DNA from: CPC320 sp002684375
GTDB taxonomy: Bacteria; Pseudomonadota; Alphaproteobacteria; Rhodobacterales; Rhodobacteraceae
Length of the DNA: 64,000 bases
Direction: 5' to 3'
Assembly: GCA_965662545.1 (NCBI GenBank)
Contig: CBFIHZ010000022.1
Coordinates: forward strand, 1-64,000
Below the pieces are notes generated by a model that ran no database searches, was not told the origin of the DNA, and saw only the letters and a list, made by a program, of their open reading frames with translations. Made by a program: the position numbers and the translations under genes. Position 1 is the first letter of the stretch. The number at the start of each line of letters is the position of its first letter. Below are positions 44,062 through 52,954 of this stretch, piece after piece.

Positions 44062-45117
44062 GGGTGATGGGCATGGCTGTGATCGCTTCAGCATACCAAA
44101 AAGATCGCGGGGATCGTTGGGATCGGCCAGCAGGTCTAGCATTTGTAAGAAGGGGGTGCCGTGCACCTGCGCGCGTACATACCGCAGGGCGCTAAAATCT
44201 TCGATCGCAAATCCTACGCTGTCGAACAGGGTGATTTGCTTTGTCTCTGTGCGGCCTGCGCTTTGACCGGCGATAACCCGCCAGAGCTCTGTGACGGGAT
44301 GGGTGGGTTCAAGTTGCTGAATTTCACCCTCAATCCGTGTCTGTGGTGGATATTCGACAAAAATATCGGATCTGAGCAAAACATCCCGGTGCAATTCCGT
44401 TTTGCCGGGACAATCGCCACCGATGGCATTGATATGGACCCCGGCGCCGATCATATTATCGGTCAGAATGGTAGCATATTGCTTGTCGGCCGTGCACGTC
44501 GTGATAATTTGTGCCCCTTCGATGGCGTGCTCGGGGCTGGAACAACGGATCACTTTTATCCCTTGGCCGGCAAGGTTTTGCGCCGCCTTTGCGGTCGCGG
44601 TAGGATCGATATCGTATAGCCGCACACAGGTGATACCGCAGATGGCCTTCATCGCAATGGTTTGGAACTCCGACTGCGCCCCATTGCCGATCATAGCCAT
44701 GGTTCCAGCCGCTTTGGGGGCCAGATATTTGGCGGCGACCGCCGACGTTGCCGCCGTGCGCAAGGCCGTCAAAAGCGTCATTTCGGTCAAAAGGACAGGA
44801 TAGCCGGTTTTGACATCGGCCAACAGGCCAAAGGCGGTGACGGTTTGCAATCCGCTGCGGGTATTTTTGGGGTGGCCGTTTACGTATTTGAACCCGTAGG
44901 CGGTTTCGTCTGCGGTTGGCATCAGCTCGATCACGCCCTCGGCCGAATGACTGGCAATGCGCGGGGTTTTATCAAAGCTTTGCCACCGTTTGAAATCGTC
45001 TTCAATGGCGCTGGCCAACCCAGTGAGCATCTGCTCCAAGCCAATATGATTTATCAGTTGCATCATGTGATCGACTGAAATGAACGGAACCAGAGCTTTT
45101 TGTGACGGCGGAAGCAT
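44047..45117 (-). CDS. Ornithine cyclodeaminase
   Basis: 356 residues from the ATG at 45117 with AAGGA at spacing 6. Nucleotide-binding motif AMIGNGAQSEFQTIA (near residue 130) and the substrate segment VLLTEMTLLTALRTAATSAVAAKYL with conserved residues, then GADIDPTATAKAAQNL-like cofactor contacts and ADKQYATILTDNMIGAGVHINAIGGDCPGKTELH with the catalytic Asp. It deaminates ornithine to proline. Upstream arginase on the same strand gives ornithine, so the pair converts arginine to proline plus urea and ammonia. This length (about 350) is the ornithine type, unlike the shorter member at 1048-2022. Confidence 0.92.
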   Translation of the reverse strand: MLPPSQKALVPFISVDHMMQLINHIGLEQMLTGLASAIEDDFKRWQSFDKTPRIASHSAEGVIELMPTADETAYGFKYVNGHPKNTRSGLQTVTAFGLLADVKTGYPVLLTEMTLLTALRTAATSAVAAKYLAPKAAGTMAMIGNGAQSEFQTIAMKAICGITCVRLYDIDPTATAKAAQNLAGQGIKVIRCSSPEHAIEGAQIITTCTADKQYATILTDNMIGAGVHINAIGGDCPGKTELHRDVLLRSDIFVEYPPQTRIEGEIQQLEPTHPVTELWRVIAGQSAGRTETKQITLFDSVGFAIEDFSALRYVRAQVHGTPFLQMLDLLADPNDPRDLFGMLKRSQPCPSPLEIV

Positions 45118-45127
45118 GTTGTATCCT

Positions 45128-46054
45128 TTATTGAAATGGTCGGGTTGGACGATCAAAGACACGCCGCCCAAAGGCAGAGGCTGCCAGATCGACCATAAGC
45201 AAAGCCGTTTTACCGCGTTCGTCTAAAAATGGATTTAATTCCACCAGATCAAGTGACGTCATCAACCCGCTGTCATGCAGCATCTCCATCACCAGATGGG
45301 CCTCACGCACAGTTGCACCGCCGGGTACGGTCGTGCCAACCGCTGGGGCGACTGACGGGTCGAGAAAATCTACATCAAGGGATACGTGCAGCATACCACC
45401 CGCGGCGGACACGCGGGTCAGAAACTCCGAGAGCGGGCGAGCGATGCCGTGCTCGTCGATTTCGCGCATGTCGTGGTGCGCGATCCGGCTTGAGGCCAAG
45501 GCGTCTAATTCGGGACGGTCAATCGAGCGCAGACCCAGCATACAGACATTTTCCTGCGGGATGGGCGCGTGCATCTCTGGAAAGCCGGGAAAGCCGTTGC
45601 GGCCGGTCAGATAAGCCAGAGGTGTGCCGTGCAGATTTCCTGAGGTCGATGTCTCCAAAGTATGAAAGTCGCTGTGGGCATCAAGCCACAGAACAAATTG
45701 TGGTCGCCCCTGTGCTGTAGCATATCGGTTAACCCCCGAGATCGAGCCCAGAGACAGGGCGTGGTCGCCACCGAGAAAAATAGGCACAGCGTCAGCGATT
45801 GCGTTGTGTGCGGTCATGGCCAGACTTTGCGTCCACCCGATGGTTTCTTCTAACTGATATGCACTGTGCTTGGTCTGAACTTTTGCCACTGGCGTTGCCG
45901 TGATGTTGCCAAGGTCACTGACGGTATGCCCAAGGTCATGCAGGGCCCGGGCCAGTCCAGCGGTCCGGTAAGCGTCGGGACCCATTAAGCAGCCGGGCCG
46001 TTTTTTGCCGCTGTCGACGGGAGCGCCGATTAAAATACAGTGTTGTTGTGTCAT
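45128..46054 (-). CDS. Arginase
   Basis: 308 residues of the ureohydrolase family. Manganese ligands are seen in FLGGDHALSLGS (His), LDAHSDFHT (Asp, His, Asp) and LDVDFLDPSVAP (Asp, Asp), in the usual order; GSIRPVDSG-type N-terminus is GAPVDSGKKRPGCLMGPDAYR. It hydrolyses arginine to ornithine and urea. It is first in a two-gene leftward operon with the ornithine cyclodeaminase and is divergent from an Lrp/AsnC regulator, the standard arrangement for arginine catabolism. Confidence 0.93.
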   Translation of the reverse strand: MTQQHCILIGAPVDSGKKRPGCLMGPDAYRTAGLARALHDLGHTVSDLGNITATPVAKVQTKHSAYQLEETIGWTQSLAMTAHNAIADAVPIFLGGDHALSLGSISGVNRYATAQGRPQFVLWLDAHSDFHTLETSTSGNLHGTPLAYLTGRNGFPGFPEMHAPIPQENVCMLGLRSIDRPELDALASSRIAHHDMREIDEHGIARPLSEFLTRVSAAGGMLHVSLDVDFLDPSVAPAVGTTVPGGATVREAHLVMEMLHDSGLMTSLDLVELNPFLDERGKTALLMVDLAASAFGRRVFDRPTRPFQ

Positions 46055-46153
46055 TATGCCCTTGGTCCGCTGTTTGCCACGATAAAGCTATGATGTGAAA
46101 AATGATTGCAAAAAAGCCAGTAAAGTGATCTAATTGAAAGCATATTGATCATA

Positions 46154-46600
46154 ATGGATGTAAAAAATTTCAAAATGGATAAAAAAGATCATGGGCTGAT
46201 ATCGGCTCTGCGCGAAAATGCGCGGGTGTCGCTTTCCGATTTGTCGCATCAGCTGGGCGTGTCACGCACCACGGTACGCAGTCGCATCGAACGCTTGCAG
46301 CAACGCGGCGATATTCTGGGTTTTACGGTAGTTTTGAAAGACGACGCAATCCGTGATCCTGTGCGCGGCATTATGATGATTGGTATTGAGGGTCGCGGCA
46401 CAGACAGGATTGTGCGTCAGCTGACAGGTTTGCCGGAACTGCGGGCGGTGCATTCGACCAATGGGCGCTGGGATGTTATCGCCGAGATTGGCACAAATTC
46501 TTTGGAGGATTTTGACAGTACTCTGGCCAAAATCCGTCGTATGGATGGGGTGACGTCAAGCGAAACCAGCCTGCTGTTGTCGACACGTAAAGCCCGCTAG
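46154..46600 (+). CDS. Lrp/AsnC family transcriptional regulator
   Basis: 148 residues. Winged helix DKKDHGLISALRENARVSLSDLSHQLGVSRTTVRSRIERLQQRGDILGFTVVL, then the RAM ligand domain (IMMIGIEGRGTDRIVRQLTGLPELRAVHSTNGRWDVIAEIGTNSLEDFDSTLAKIRRMDGV). Divergent from arginase and ornithine cyclodeaminase, so it most likely controls them in response to arginine or a product. The start at ATG 46154 lacks a clear ribosome binding site. Its end overlaps dsbB by 4 bases (convergent). Confidence 0.92.
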   Translation: MDVKNFKMDKKDHGLISALRENARVSLSDLSHQLGVSRTTVRSRIERLQQRGDILGFTVVLKDDAIRDPVRGIMMIGIEGRGTDRIVRQLTGLPELRAVHSTNGRWDVIAEIGTNSLEDFDSTLAKIRRMDGVTSSETSLLLSTRKAR

Positions 46601-47064
46601 CGCGTGTTCCAAAGCCTGCTTGCCCAGAGCCAGATCACCACCAAGCCCAATGAAGCCACCGCGTTCCAACCGGCCATCGACAGCCCGAATAGCTCCCAGG
46701 CGATATCATCGCATCGCACCATAGGCGCGGCCATGATCTGGGCCATTAAATCTTCGGTGCTGAGCCCGTCAATAGATCCCGAGGTGCAGCTTGTAGGACC
46801 CTGCCAGATACCGCGTTCAACCCCGGCGTGGTACATTCCGATTATGGCGGTTGCGAGGGCCGAAGCCGCCCCCAGCCAAAGGACAGAAGGGTGTTTTACG
46901 ATAAAGAAGCCAAAGCCGAAAAGAATGGCGGCGATATGTGGGTAGCGTTGCCAATAACACATCTTGCACGGCGCCATACCTGCCAGATATTGGAACCCCA
47001 AAGCCGCCAGCAAAAGCACTGCCGATCCCATGATTGCTAGCATGACCATTCGAGACTGGCTCAT
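46597..47064 (-). CDS. dsbB: Disulfide bond formation protein DsbB
   Basis: 155 residues with four membrane segments. First periplasmic Cys pair APCKMCYWQR (near residue 34), second pair Cys in PTSCTSGSIDG and VRCDD. The family residue after CYWQR is typical. It reoxidises DsbA with quinone. Start overlaps the stop of the upstream YqaA-type gene as ATGA, so the two are coupled. No dsbA is in the window. Confidence 0.92.
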   Translation of the reverse strand: MSQSRMVMLAIMGSAVLLLAALGFQYLAGMAPCKMCYWQRYPHIAAILFGFGFFIVKHPSVLWLGAASALATAIIGMYHAGVERGIWQGPTSCTSGSIDGLSTEDLMAQIMAAPMVRCDDIAWELFGLSMAGWNAVASLGLVVIWLWASRLWNTR

Positions 47065-47639
47065 AACGCTTTCACCACAAAAAATCCTCCGATGAGCAGG
47101 ACCATAAACAAGATCGACACCAGCCCCAACCGTCTTTCAATAAATCCGCGAATTGGCGCCCCGAATTTCCACAAAAGTCCCGCGACAATAAAAAATCGCA
47201 AGCCACGCGCCAAGATTGACGTGGCGATGAATGTACCCAGATGCATGCCAGTCCATCCAGACATAATGGTAATCACCTTATACGGAAAGGGCGTTAAGCC
47301 TGCGCCCAGAACAGCCCAAAACCCAAGAGAATTGAACCGTTGGTTGAATTCTTCAATTGCATCCCCTTTACCCAAGGCTTGCAAAATTGGCTGACCCAGC
47401 TGTTCAAACATTACTGCGCCGATTGCGTATCCAATCATCCCACCGGCAACCGAGGCGACCATCGCAACGGAGGCAATGATCCACGCCCGTGATGGGGCGG
47501 CCAGAACCATTGGCAGGATCAAAAAATCTGGTGGGATTGGAAAAACCGAGCTCTCGGCAAAGGCCACCAGTGCCAGCACCCAAAGCGCTTTGGGGTGCTG
47601 TGACAGGGCCAGAAGGCGGGTATAAAGACGGTCTAACAT
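47061..47639 (-). CDS. YqaA/DedA-type membrane protein
   Basis: 192 residues, four to five membrane segments. FAESSVFPIPPDFLILPMVLA and AGLTPFPYKVITIMSGWTG carry the Pro-rich reentrant motifs of the VTT/SNARE-associated (DedA/YqaA) family. Length and order fit the YqaA branch. Some family members move lipids or are needed for membrane homeostasis. Coupled to dsbB downstream. Confidence 0.88.
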   Translation of the reverse strand: MLDRLYTRLLALSQHPKALWVLALVAFAESSVFPIPPDFLILPMVLAAPSRAWIIASVAMVASVAGGMIGYAIGAVMFEQLGQPILQALGKGDAIEEFNQRFNSLGFWAVLGAGLTPFPYKVITIMSGWTGMHLGTFIATSILARGLRFFIVAGLLWKFGAPIRGFIERRLGLVSILFMVLLIGGFFVVKAL

Positions 47640-47956
47640 GCTTGTGACTGTGTGACGAAAGCCGCCGTACTCATCAACCCTTGATCTGCGGTCTGTCGAA
47701 TAATTTACCGCCTCGGGGCCGCGTGGGCGAGTTGTTAAAAAAATTCTCAGATTCTTCTGAGCTCGTCAGGCGAAACTTGGGCTGAAAAACTTCGTCCGAT
47801 CTGCATTTTTTTCTGCACGCCTTTTCGATCTAATTGATGGGGAAGCATAGATTTTTGCTAGGGTAAAACGCTTCATTTAGTGGATGATTATATATAAATG
47901 TTTAAAAACAATATGTTAAATGAAATTTTCCACAAACCCTTTTCTACTAATCTTTT

Positions 47957-47988
47957 AGTTGACAACTGGGTTTGTATTGGTCAACTAT
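47957..47988. promoter_or_regulatory. Inverted repeat upstream of glpV, possible operator
   Basis: TAGTTGAC (47957-47964) and GTCAACTA (47981-47988), an exact 8-bp inverted repeat spaced by 16 bases, about 50 bases before the glpV start. It contains a TTGACA that could be a -35 element. A regulator cannot be named; DeoR-type GlpR is one candidate. The rest of 47640-48038 shows no gene. Confidence 0.4.
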
Positions 47989-48038
47989 CATCTTGTCGGC
48001 AGCGTCCGGCACAAATCGATATAATGGGAGGAGATAAG

Positions 48039-49775
48039 ATGCGTAAGTATCTGCTCTCCGCAGTAGCGGTATCTGCCGTCATTGCGGGGTCTACGACAGC
48101 TATTGCCGATGAAGCGGCAGCTCAAAAATGGGTTGACCAAGAATTTCAACCTTCAGTGCTGTCAAAATCGGAACAACTGTCTGAAATGAAGTGGTTTATC
48201 AACGCGTCCAAGCCGTTTGTGGGCATGGAGGTTAATGTGCTATCGGAGGGTATACCTACCCACTCTTATGAATCCGAAGTTCTGACCAAAGCGTTTGAAG
48301 AGATCACCGGAATCAAGGTCAACCACCAGATACTGGGCGAGGGCGAGGTCGTACAGGCCGTGCAAACGCAAATGCAAACCGGGCGCAACTTGTATGACGC
48401 CTATGTCAACGACAGTGATTTGATCGGAACCCACTCGCGCTTGCAACTGGCGGTTAACCTGACAGATTTCATGGCGGGTTCTGGCGCGGATGTGACCAAC
48501 CCGGGCCTGGATCTGGATGATTTCATGGGAACCCAGTTTACCACGGGCCCCGATGGCGATTTGTATCAGATGCCTGATCAGCAGTTTGCCAACCTGTACT
48601 GGTTCCGCAAAGATTGGTTCGACCGCACCGATCTGCAAGACGCGTTCAAAGCGAAATATGGTTATGATCTGGGCGTGCCTGTGAATTGGTCAGCCTATGA
48701 GGACATCGCAGAATTCTTCTCAAAGGATGTCAAAGAAATTGATGGCAACACCATCTATGGCCACATGGATTATGGCAAGCGCGCGCCTGATCTTGGCTGG
48801 CGCATGACCGATGCGTGGTTATCAATGGCTGGTGCCGGATCAAAGGGCGAGCCGAACGGTATTCCAATCGATGAATGGGGTATCCGAATGGAAGCGGGAA
48901 CTTGTAATCCTGTCGGAGCATCCGTCAGCCGTGGTGGGGCAGCCAACGGTCCAGCGGCGGTCTATGCGATCCGTAAATGGGATGAATGGCTGCGCAACTA
49001 CGCCCCTCCCGGTGCGGCGAGCTATGATTTCTATCAATCCTTGCCGGCCCTAGCCCAAGGCAACGTGGCCCAGCAAATTTTCTGGTACACCGCCTTTACC
49101 GCCGACATGGTGGCGCCGCAGTCCGCCGGCAACAATACGGTTGACGCCGAAGGCACTCCGCTGTGGCGGATGGCCCCAAGCCCACATGGCCCGTATTGGG
49201 AAGAGGGACAGAAGGTTGGTTATCAGGATGTTGGATCCTGGACGATCCTAAAATCAACCCCAGAAGAGCGCGCAAAAGCTGCTTGGCTCTATGCACAGTT
49301 CGTGGTCTCCAAGACGGTCGATGTGAAAAAGTCACATGTCGGTCTGACCTTTATCCGCGACAGCTCCGTCAACCACGCCTCCTTTACCGAGCGGGCTGGC
49401 AAACTGGGTGGTCTGGTCGAGTTCTATCGCTCACCTGACCGCGTGGCATGGTCGCCAACCGGCATCAACGTGCCGGATTACCCAAAACTGGCACAAATCT
49501 GGTGGCAGCAAATTGGTGATGTGAACTCTGGGGCGTTTACTCCCCAAGAGGCGATGGATCGTCTTGCGGGTGAAATGGATATCACAATGGCACGGATGCA
49601 GGCCGCCGATGAGGCCGCCAATGTCTATGGCGGATGTGGTCCACGCCTGAATGAAGAACGCGATGCAGCCTATTGGTATGCCAATGGTGGCGCGAAACCA
49701 CCGCTGGCCAATGAAAAGCCACAGGGTCAAACAGTGAATTATGAAGCACTGGTTGCTCGCTGGGCGTCGCAATAA
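48039..49775 (+). CDS. glpV: Glycerol ABC transporter periplasmic binding protein GlpV
   Basis: 578 residues from ATG 48039 with GGGAGGAG upstream. Sec signal peptide MRKYLLSAVAVSAVIAGSTTAIA. Long solute-binding protein of the glycerol (GlpV) type: KSEQLSEMKWFINASKPF, LSEGIPTHSYESEVLTKAFEEITGI, and DLYQMPDQQFANLYWFRKDWFDRTDL. Gene order V-S-T-P-Q-U downstream matches the glpSTPQUV glycerol system of Sinorhizobium. It binds glycerol in the periplasm. glpD and glpR are not in the window. Confidence 0.9.
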   Translation: MRKYLLSAVAVSAVIAGSTTAIADEAAAQKWVDQEFQPSVLSKSEQLSEMKWFINASKPFVGMEVNVLSEGIPTHSYESEVLTKAFEEITGIKVNHQILGEGEVVQAVQTQMQTGRNLYDAYVNDSDLIGTHSRLQLAVNLTDFMAGSGADVTNPGLDLDDFMGTQFTTGPDGDLYQMPDQQFANLYWFRKDWFDRTDLQDAFKAKYGYDLGVPVNWSAYEDIAEFFSKDVKEIDGNTIYGHMDYGKRAPDLGWRMTDAWLSMAGAGSKGEPNGIPIDEWGIRMEAGTCNPVGASVSRGGAANGPAAVYAIRKWDEWLRNYAPPGAASYDFYQSLPALAQGNVAQQIFWYTAFTADMVAPQSAGNNTVDAEGTPLWRMAPSPHGPYWEEGQKVGYQDVGSWTILKSTPEERAKAAWLYAQFVVSKTVDVKKSHVGLTFIRDSSVNHASFTERAGKLGGLVEFYRSPDRVAWSPTGINVPDYPKLAQIWWQQIGDVNSGAFTPQEAMDRLAGEMDITMARMQAADEAANVYGGCGPRLNEERDAAYWYANGGAKPPLANEKPQGQTVNYEALVARWASQ

Positions 49776-49803
49776 TCGTTGGTAAATGGTAACCTAACTT
49801 ATG

Positions 49804-49828
49804 GTCAGGGCCCGCTATGGGCCCTGAC
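49804..49828 (+). terminator. Hairpin after glpV
   Basis: Stem GTCAGGGCCC (49804-49813) and GGGCCCTGAC (49819-49828) with a 5-base loop, followed by TTTG. It would stabilise glpV message or attenuate the downstream transporter genes. Confidence 0.8.
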
Positions 49829-49917
49829 TTTGAAGAACCGCGGCGCATATAAGCGATGGGCGGTACCAAAGGCCCTTACCCAATACAGATCTACTGTGGA
49901 TGCTGAAAAGAGAACTC

Positions 49918-50982
49918 ATGACGCTTGAGCTAAGAAATATTACCAAACAGGTGGCGGGGGTGTGCCATATTAAGCCCACAAACCTGCTCTTGAAGCCGGG
50001 ACATTTCAACGTTCTGCTCGGCGAGACAGGATCGGGTAAAACCTCGTTGATTAAATTGATGGCAGGGTTGGACCCTGTTGCCGATGGTGAGATTTTGATG
50101 GACGGAACCAATATTACGGCGCTGTCGACGCAAAAGCGTAACATATCTCTGGTGCATCAGTTTTTTGTAAATTATCCGCATATGACGGTATTTGATAACA
50201 TCGCCTCACCGCTCAAACTCGCCGGAATATCTGGCTCCGAGTTACAAGGGCGGGTGGAAGAGGCGGCAGATATTCTGCAGATCAGACCATTGCTGGCGCG
50301 GCGGCCTCAAGAACTGTCGGGCGGCCAGCAACAGCGCACAGCGCTTGCCCGCGCTATTGTCAAACAAAGTAAGGCAGTGTTTCTGGACGAACCCTTGGCC
50401 AATTTGGATTTCAAACTGCGTGAAGAACTGCGTGAGCAATTGCCGGTGTTATTTGCTGGGCGTGGTGCGGTGGTGGTCTATGCCACCTCCGAGCCGGAAG
50501 AGGCGTTGTTGTTGGGCGGGGAGACGGCGCTAATTTCTGATGGGCGGGTCTCTCAGTTTGGCCCAACCAGCGAATTATATCACCGGCCCAATGATTTCAC
50601 ATCGGCAAACGTGTTCTCTGATCCCCCAATTAATGCGGCCCAGATCACGAAAACCGGGACAACCGCGCATTTGAACCTTGAAACGAGTTGGGAATTATCG
50701 GGGGAGGCAGCAGCTTTGCGCGACGGGGTCTATCAGGTCGCGGTCCGGCCCAATCATGTTGCGCCGGTGCAAACTCAAACGGCCTGTGTGCCGTTGACCG
50801 GCACCGTTTTGGTGACCGAACTCAGCGGCTCGGACAGCAGTGCGCATTTCTCGATAGGTGAAGACGTCTGGGTGTCATTGGCACACGGCGTTCATAGTTA
50901 CGAAATCGGCGCAGCACATCCCTTTTATCTTGATCCGTCAAAGTGCTTTTACTTTGCCGCTGACGGTCAACGTGTGGCGTAA
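49918..50982 (+). CDS. glpS: Glycerol ABC transporter ATP-binding protein GlpS
   Basis: 354 residues from ATG 49918 (AAAGAG upstream). ABC domain with Walker A GETGSGKTS, signature LSGGQQQRT, Walker B AVFLDEPLANLD, and a C-terminal TOBE-like part. The H-loop region reads VVVYATSEPEEA, without the usual His after Thr (VYVTH), as in a divergent MalK-like ATPase; the partner GlpT has the His. The pair therefore probably has one degenerate site, a known feature of heteromeric ABC ATPases. Confidence 0.85.
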   Translation: MTLELRNITKQVAGVCHIKPTNLLLKPGHFNVLLGETGSGKTSLIKLMAGLDPVADGEILMDGTNITALSTQKRNISLVHQFFVNYPHMTVFDNIASPLKLAGISGSELQGRVEEAADILQIRPLLARRPQELSGGQQQRTALARAIVKQSKAVFLDEPLANLDFKLREELREQLPVLFAGRGAVVVYATSEPEEALLLGGETALISDGRVSQFGPTSELYHRPNDFTSANVFSDPPINAAQITKTGTTAHLNLETSWELSGEAAALRDGVYQVAVRPNHVAPVQTQTACVPLTGTVLVTELSGSDSSAHFSIGEDVWVSLAHGVHSYEIGAAHPFYLDPSKCFYFAADGQRVA

Positions 50983-50996
50983 ATAGAGCATCGGAT

Positions 50997-52094
50997 ATGG
51001 CAAGAATAACTCTCTCACAATTGCGGCACAGCTATCTGCCTCGTCCGACTGGGCCAGATGACTATGTGCTGAAAGACATCGATCTCGATTGGCACAATGG
51101 CGGTGCTTACGCGCTGCTTGGGCCGTCGGGTTGTGGTAAATCCACCCTGTTGAACATCATTTCAGGCTTGTTGGCGCCGTCTGAGGGCCGGATTTTTTTC
51201 GATGGCAGAGATGTGACTGAGCTGCCGCCGGAGCAGCGCAATATTGCCCAGGTTTTTCAGTTTCCGGTAATCTATGACACTATGAGCGTCTATAACAATC
51301 TTGCCTTCCCGTTGCGCAACCGCGGCGTCGATGAGGCAGTGATCAAAGATCGGGTGACCAAAATTGCTGAAATGCTGGATGTGACCGAGATGCTGCAGAA
51401 ACCTGCAGCTGGCCTGTCACCCGATAATAAGCAAAAGATTTCTATGGGACGCGGTTTGGTGCGCGACGACGTCAATGTCGTGATGTTCGACGAACCTTTG
51501 ACTGTGATCGATCCGCACCTTAAGTGGACGTTGCGCTCAAAATTGAAAGAGCTGCATCAAAAAGTGCGCGCCACGATGATCTATGTGACCCATGATCAGA
51601 CTGAGGCGCTGACATTTGCAGATCAGGTCGTTGTCATGGAGGATGGCCAGATTGTTCAGATTGGCACTCCGGTTGAGCTGTTTGAACGTCCCACCCATAC
51701 GTTTGTCGGCCATTTCATCGGCTCGCCGGGGATGAATATTTTGCCGTGTACCGTACAGAACGGTCAGGCGCTGTTTGACGGTCACCCCGTGGTTTTGGAG
51801 GGTCCGATCGTGGCTGGGCCAGCGGATCAGAGCGGGGGGCTGACCCAGATCGGCATCCGGCCTGAATTTATCACATTTGGTGAGACTGGCGTGCCGGCAA
51901 CTGTACGCAAGGTCGCAGATATAGGCCGTCATAGTGTGGTGGATACCCTGGTGGGCGAGTTCATCATCAAAGTCATTTTAGAGGGCGCTGCACCCGCGCA
52001 GGGTTCGGCAGTGCACTTGCGCTTTGACCCCAGCAAGACCCGGCTTTATCGCGATGGCTGGATCGCCACCAAAGAACCGGAGGCTGCGGAATGA
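50997..52094 (+). CDS. glpT: Glycerol ABC transporter ATP-binding protein GlpT
   Basis: 365 residues. Walker A GPSGCGKST, Walker B VVMFDEPLTVIDPH, and H-loop MIYVTHDQTEAL. The signature LSGGQ is replaced by LSPDNKQKISMGR, unusual; GlpS has the normal signature, so the two ATPases complement each other. MalK-like regulatory domain follows (GSPGMNILPCTVQ, IGIRPEFI). The symbol follows the rhizobial glycerol system, not the E. coli glycerol-3-phosphate antiporter. It overlaps glpP by 4 bases (ATGA). Confidence 0.85.
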   Translation: MARITLSQLRHSYLPRPTGPDDYVLKDIDLDWHNGGAYALLGPSGCGKSTLLNIISGLLAPSEGRIFFDGRDVTELPPEQRNIAQVFQFPVIYDTMSVYNNLAFPLRNRGVDEAVIKDRVTKIAEMLDVTEMLQKPAAGLSPDNKQKISMGRGLVRDDVNVVMFDEPLTVIDPHLKWTLRSKLKELHQKVRATMIYVTHDQTEALTFADQVVVMEDGQIVQIGTPVELFERPTHTFVGHFIGSPGMNILPCTVQNGQALFDGHPVVLEGPIVAGPADQSGGLTQIGIRPEFITFGETGVPATVRKVADIGRHSVVDTLVGEFIIKVILEGAAPAQGSAVHLRFDPSKTRLYRDGWIATKEPEAAE

Positions 52095-52954
52095 AAAAAG
52101 CCTATCAAAAAGCTTGGTTTTTGGTGCTGCCAGTGTTGTTGCTTGTGGCGTTCAACGCGCTGATACCGATGATGACTGTGGTGAATTATTCGGTGCAGGA
52201 AACCTTTGGGAACAATTTATTTTTTTGGGAAGGCTTGGGCTGGTTCGAAAAGCTGCTGAATTCTGATCGTTTCCACGCCGCCTTGGGACGGCAGTTTATG
52301 TTCACGGGGTTGATCCTTGTGATCGAGGTGCCTCTGGGCATTGCCATCGCGCTGGCGATGCCGCGGCAGGGCATCTGGGTGCCGTTCTTTCTGGTCACTA
52401 TGGCGCTGCCGATGCTGATCCCCTGGAATGTGGTTGGTGCGATGTGGAATATCTTTACTCTGCCAGACATCGGCTTGCTTGGGTATTTTATGAACCATAC
52501 GTTGGGCATTGATTATGATATGACCCAGAATCCATTTGCCGCTTGGGTGACGATTATCACCATGGATGTCTGGCATTGGACGTCGCTGGTGGTTTTGCTC
52601 AGCTACGCTGGTCTGGTATCGATCCCGGATGCCTATTATCAAGCCGCGAAAATTGATGGTGCTACGAGGTGGGCCGTGTTTCGGTACATTCAACTGCCTA
52701 AAATGAAACAGGTGTTGACCATCGCTATTCTGCTGCGGTTCATGGACAGCTTTAATATCTATACCGAGATATTCGTCCTGACCGGTGGTGGGCCTGGAAA
52801 TTCAACGACCCTACTATCGATCGATCTGGTGAAAATCGCCCTTGGTCAGTTTGACTTGGGTCCTGCTGCGGCGATGTCGTTGATTTACTTTGCAATCACG
52901 CTTCTGATTTCTTGGTTGTTCTACACGCTGATGACAAAGGATGATCTCAAATGA
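52091..52954 (+). CDS. glpP: Glycerol ABC transporter permease GlpP
   Basis: 287 residues, six membrane segments, MalF-type. The cytoplasmic EAA loop appears as YYQAAKIDGATRWAVFRYIQLPKMK (near residue 185). It pairs with GlpQ. Overlaps the neighbouring genes by 4 bases on both sides (ATGA), showing a tightly coupled operon. Confidence 0.9.
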   Translation: MKKAYQKAWFLVLPVLLLVAFNALIPMMTVVNYSVQETFGNNLFFWEGLGWFEKLLNSDRFHAALGRQFMFTGLILVIEVPLGIAIALAMPRQGIWVPFFLVTMALPMLIPWNVVGAMWNIFTLPDIGLLGYFMNHTLGIDYDMTQNPFAAWVTIITMDVWHWTSLVVLLSYAGLVSIPDAYYQAAKIDGATRWAVFRYIQLPKMKQVLTIAILLRFMDSFNIYTEIFVLTGGGPGNSTTLLSIDLVKIALGQFDLGPAAAMSLIYFAITLLISWLFYTLMTKDDLK

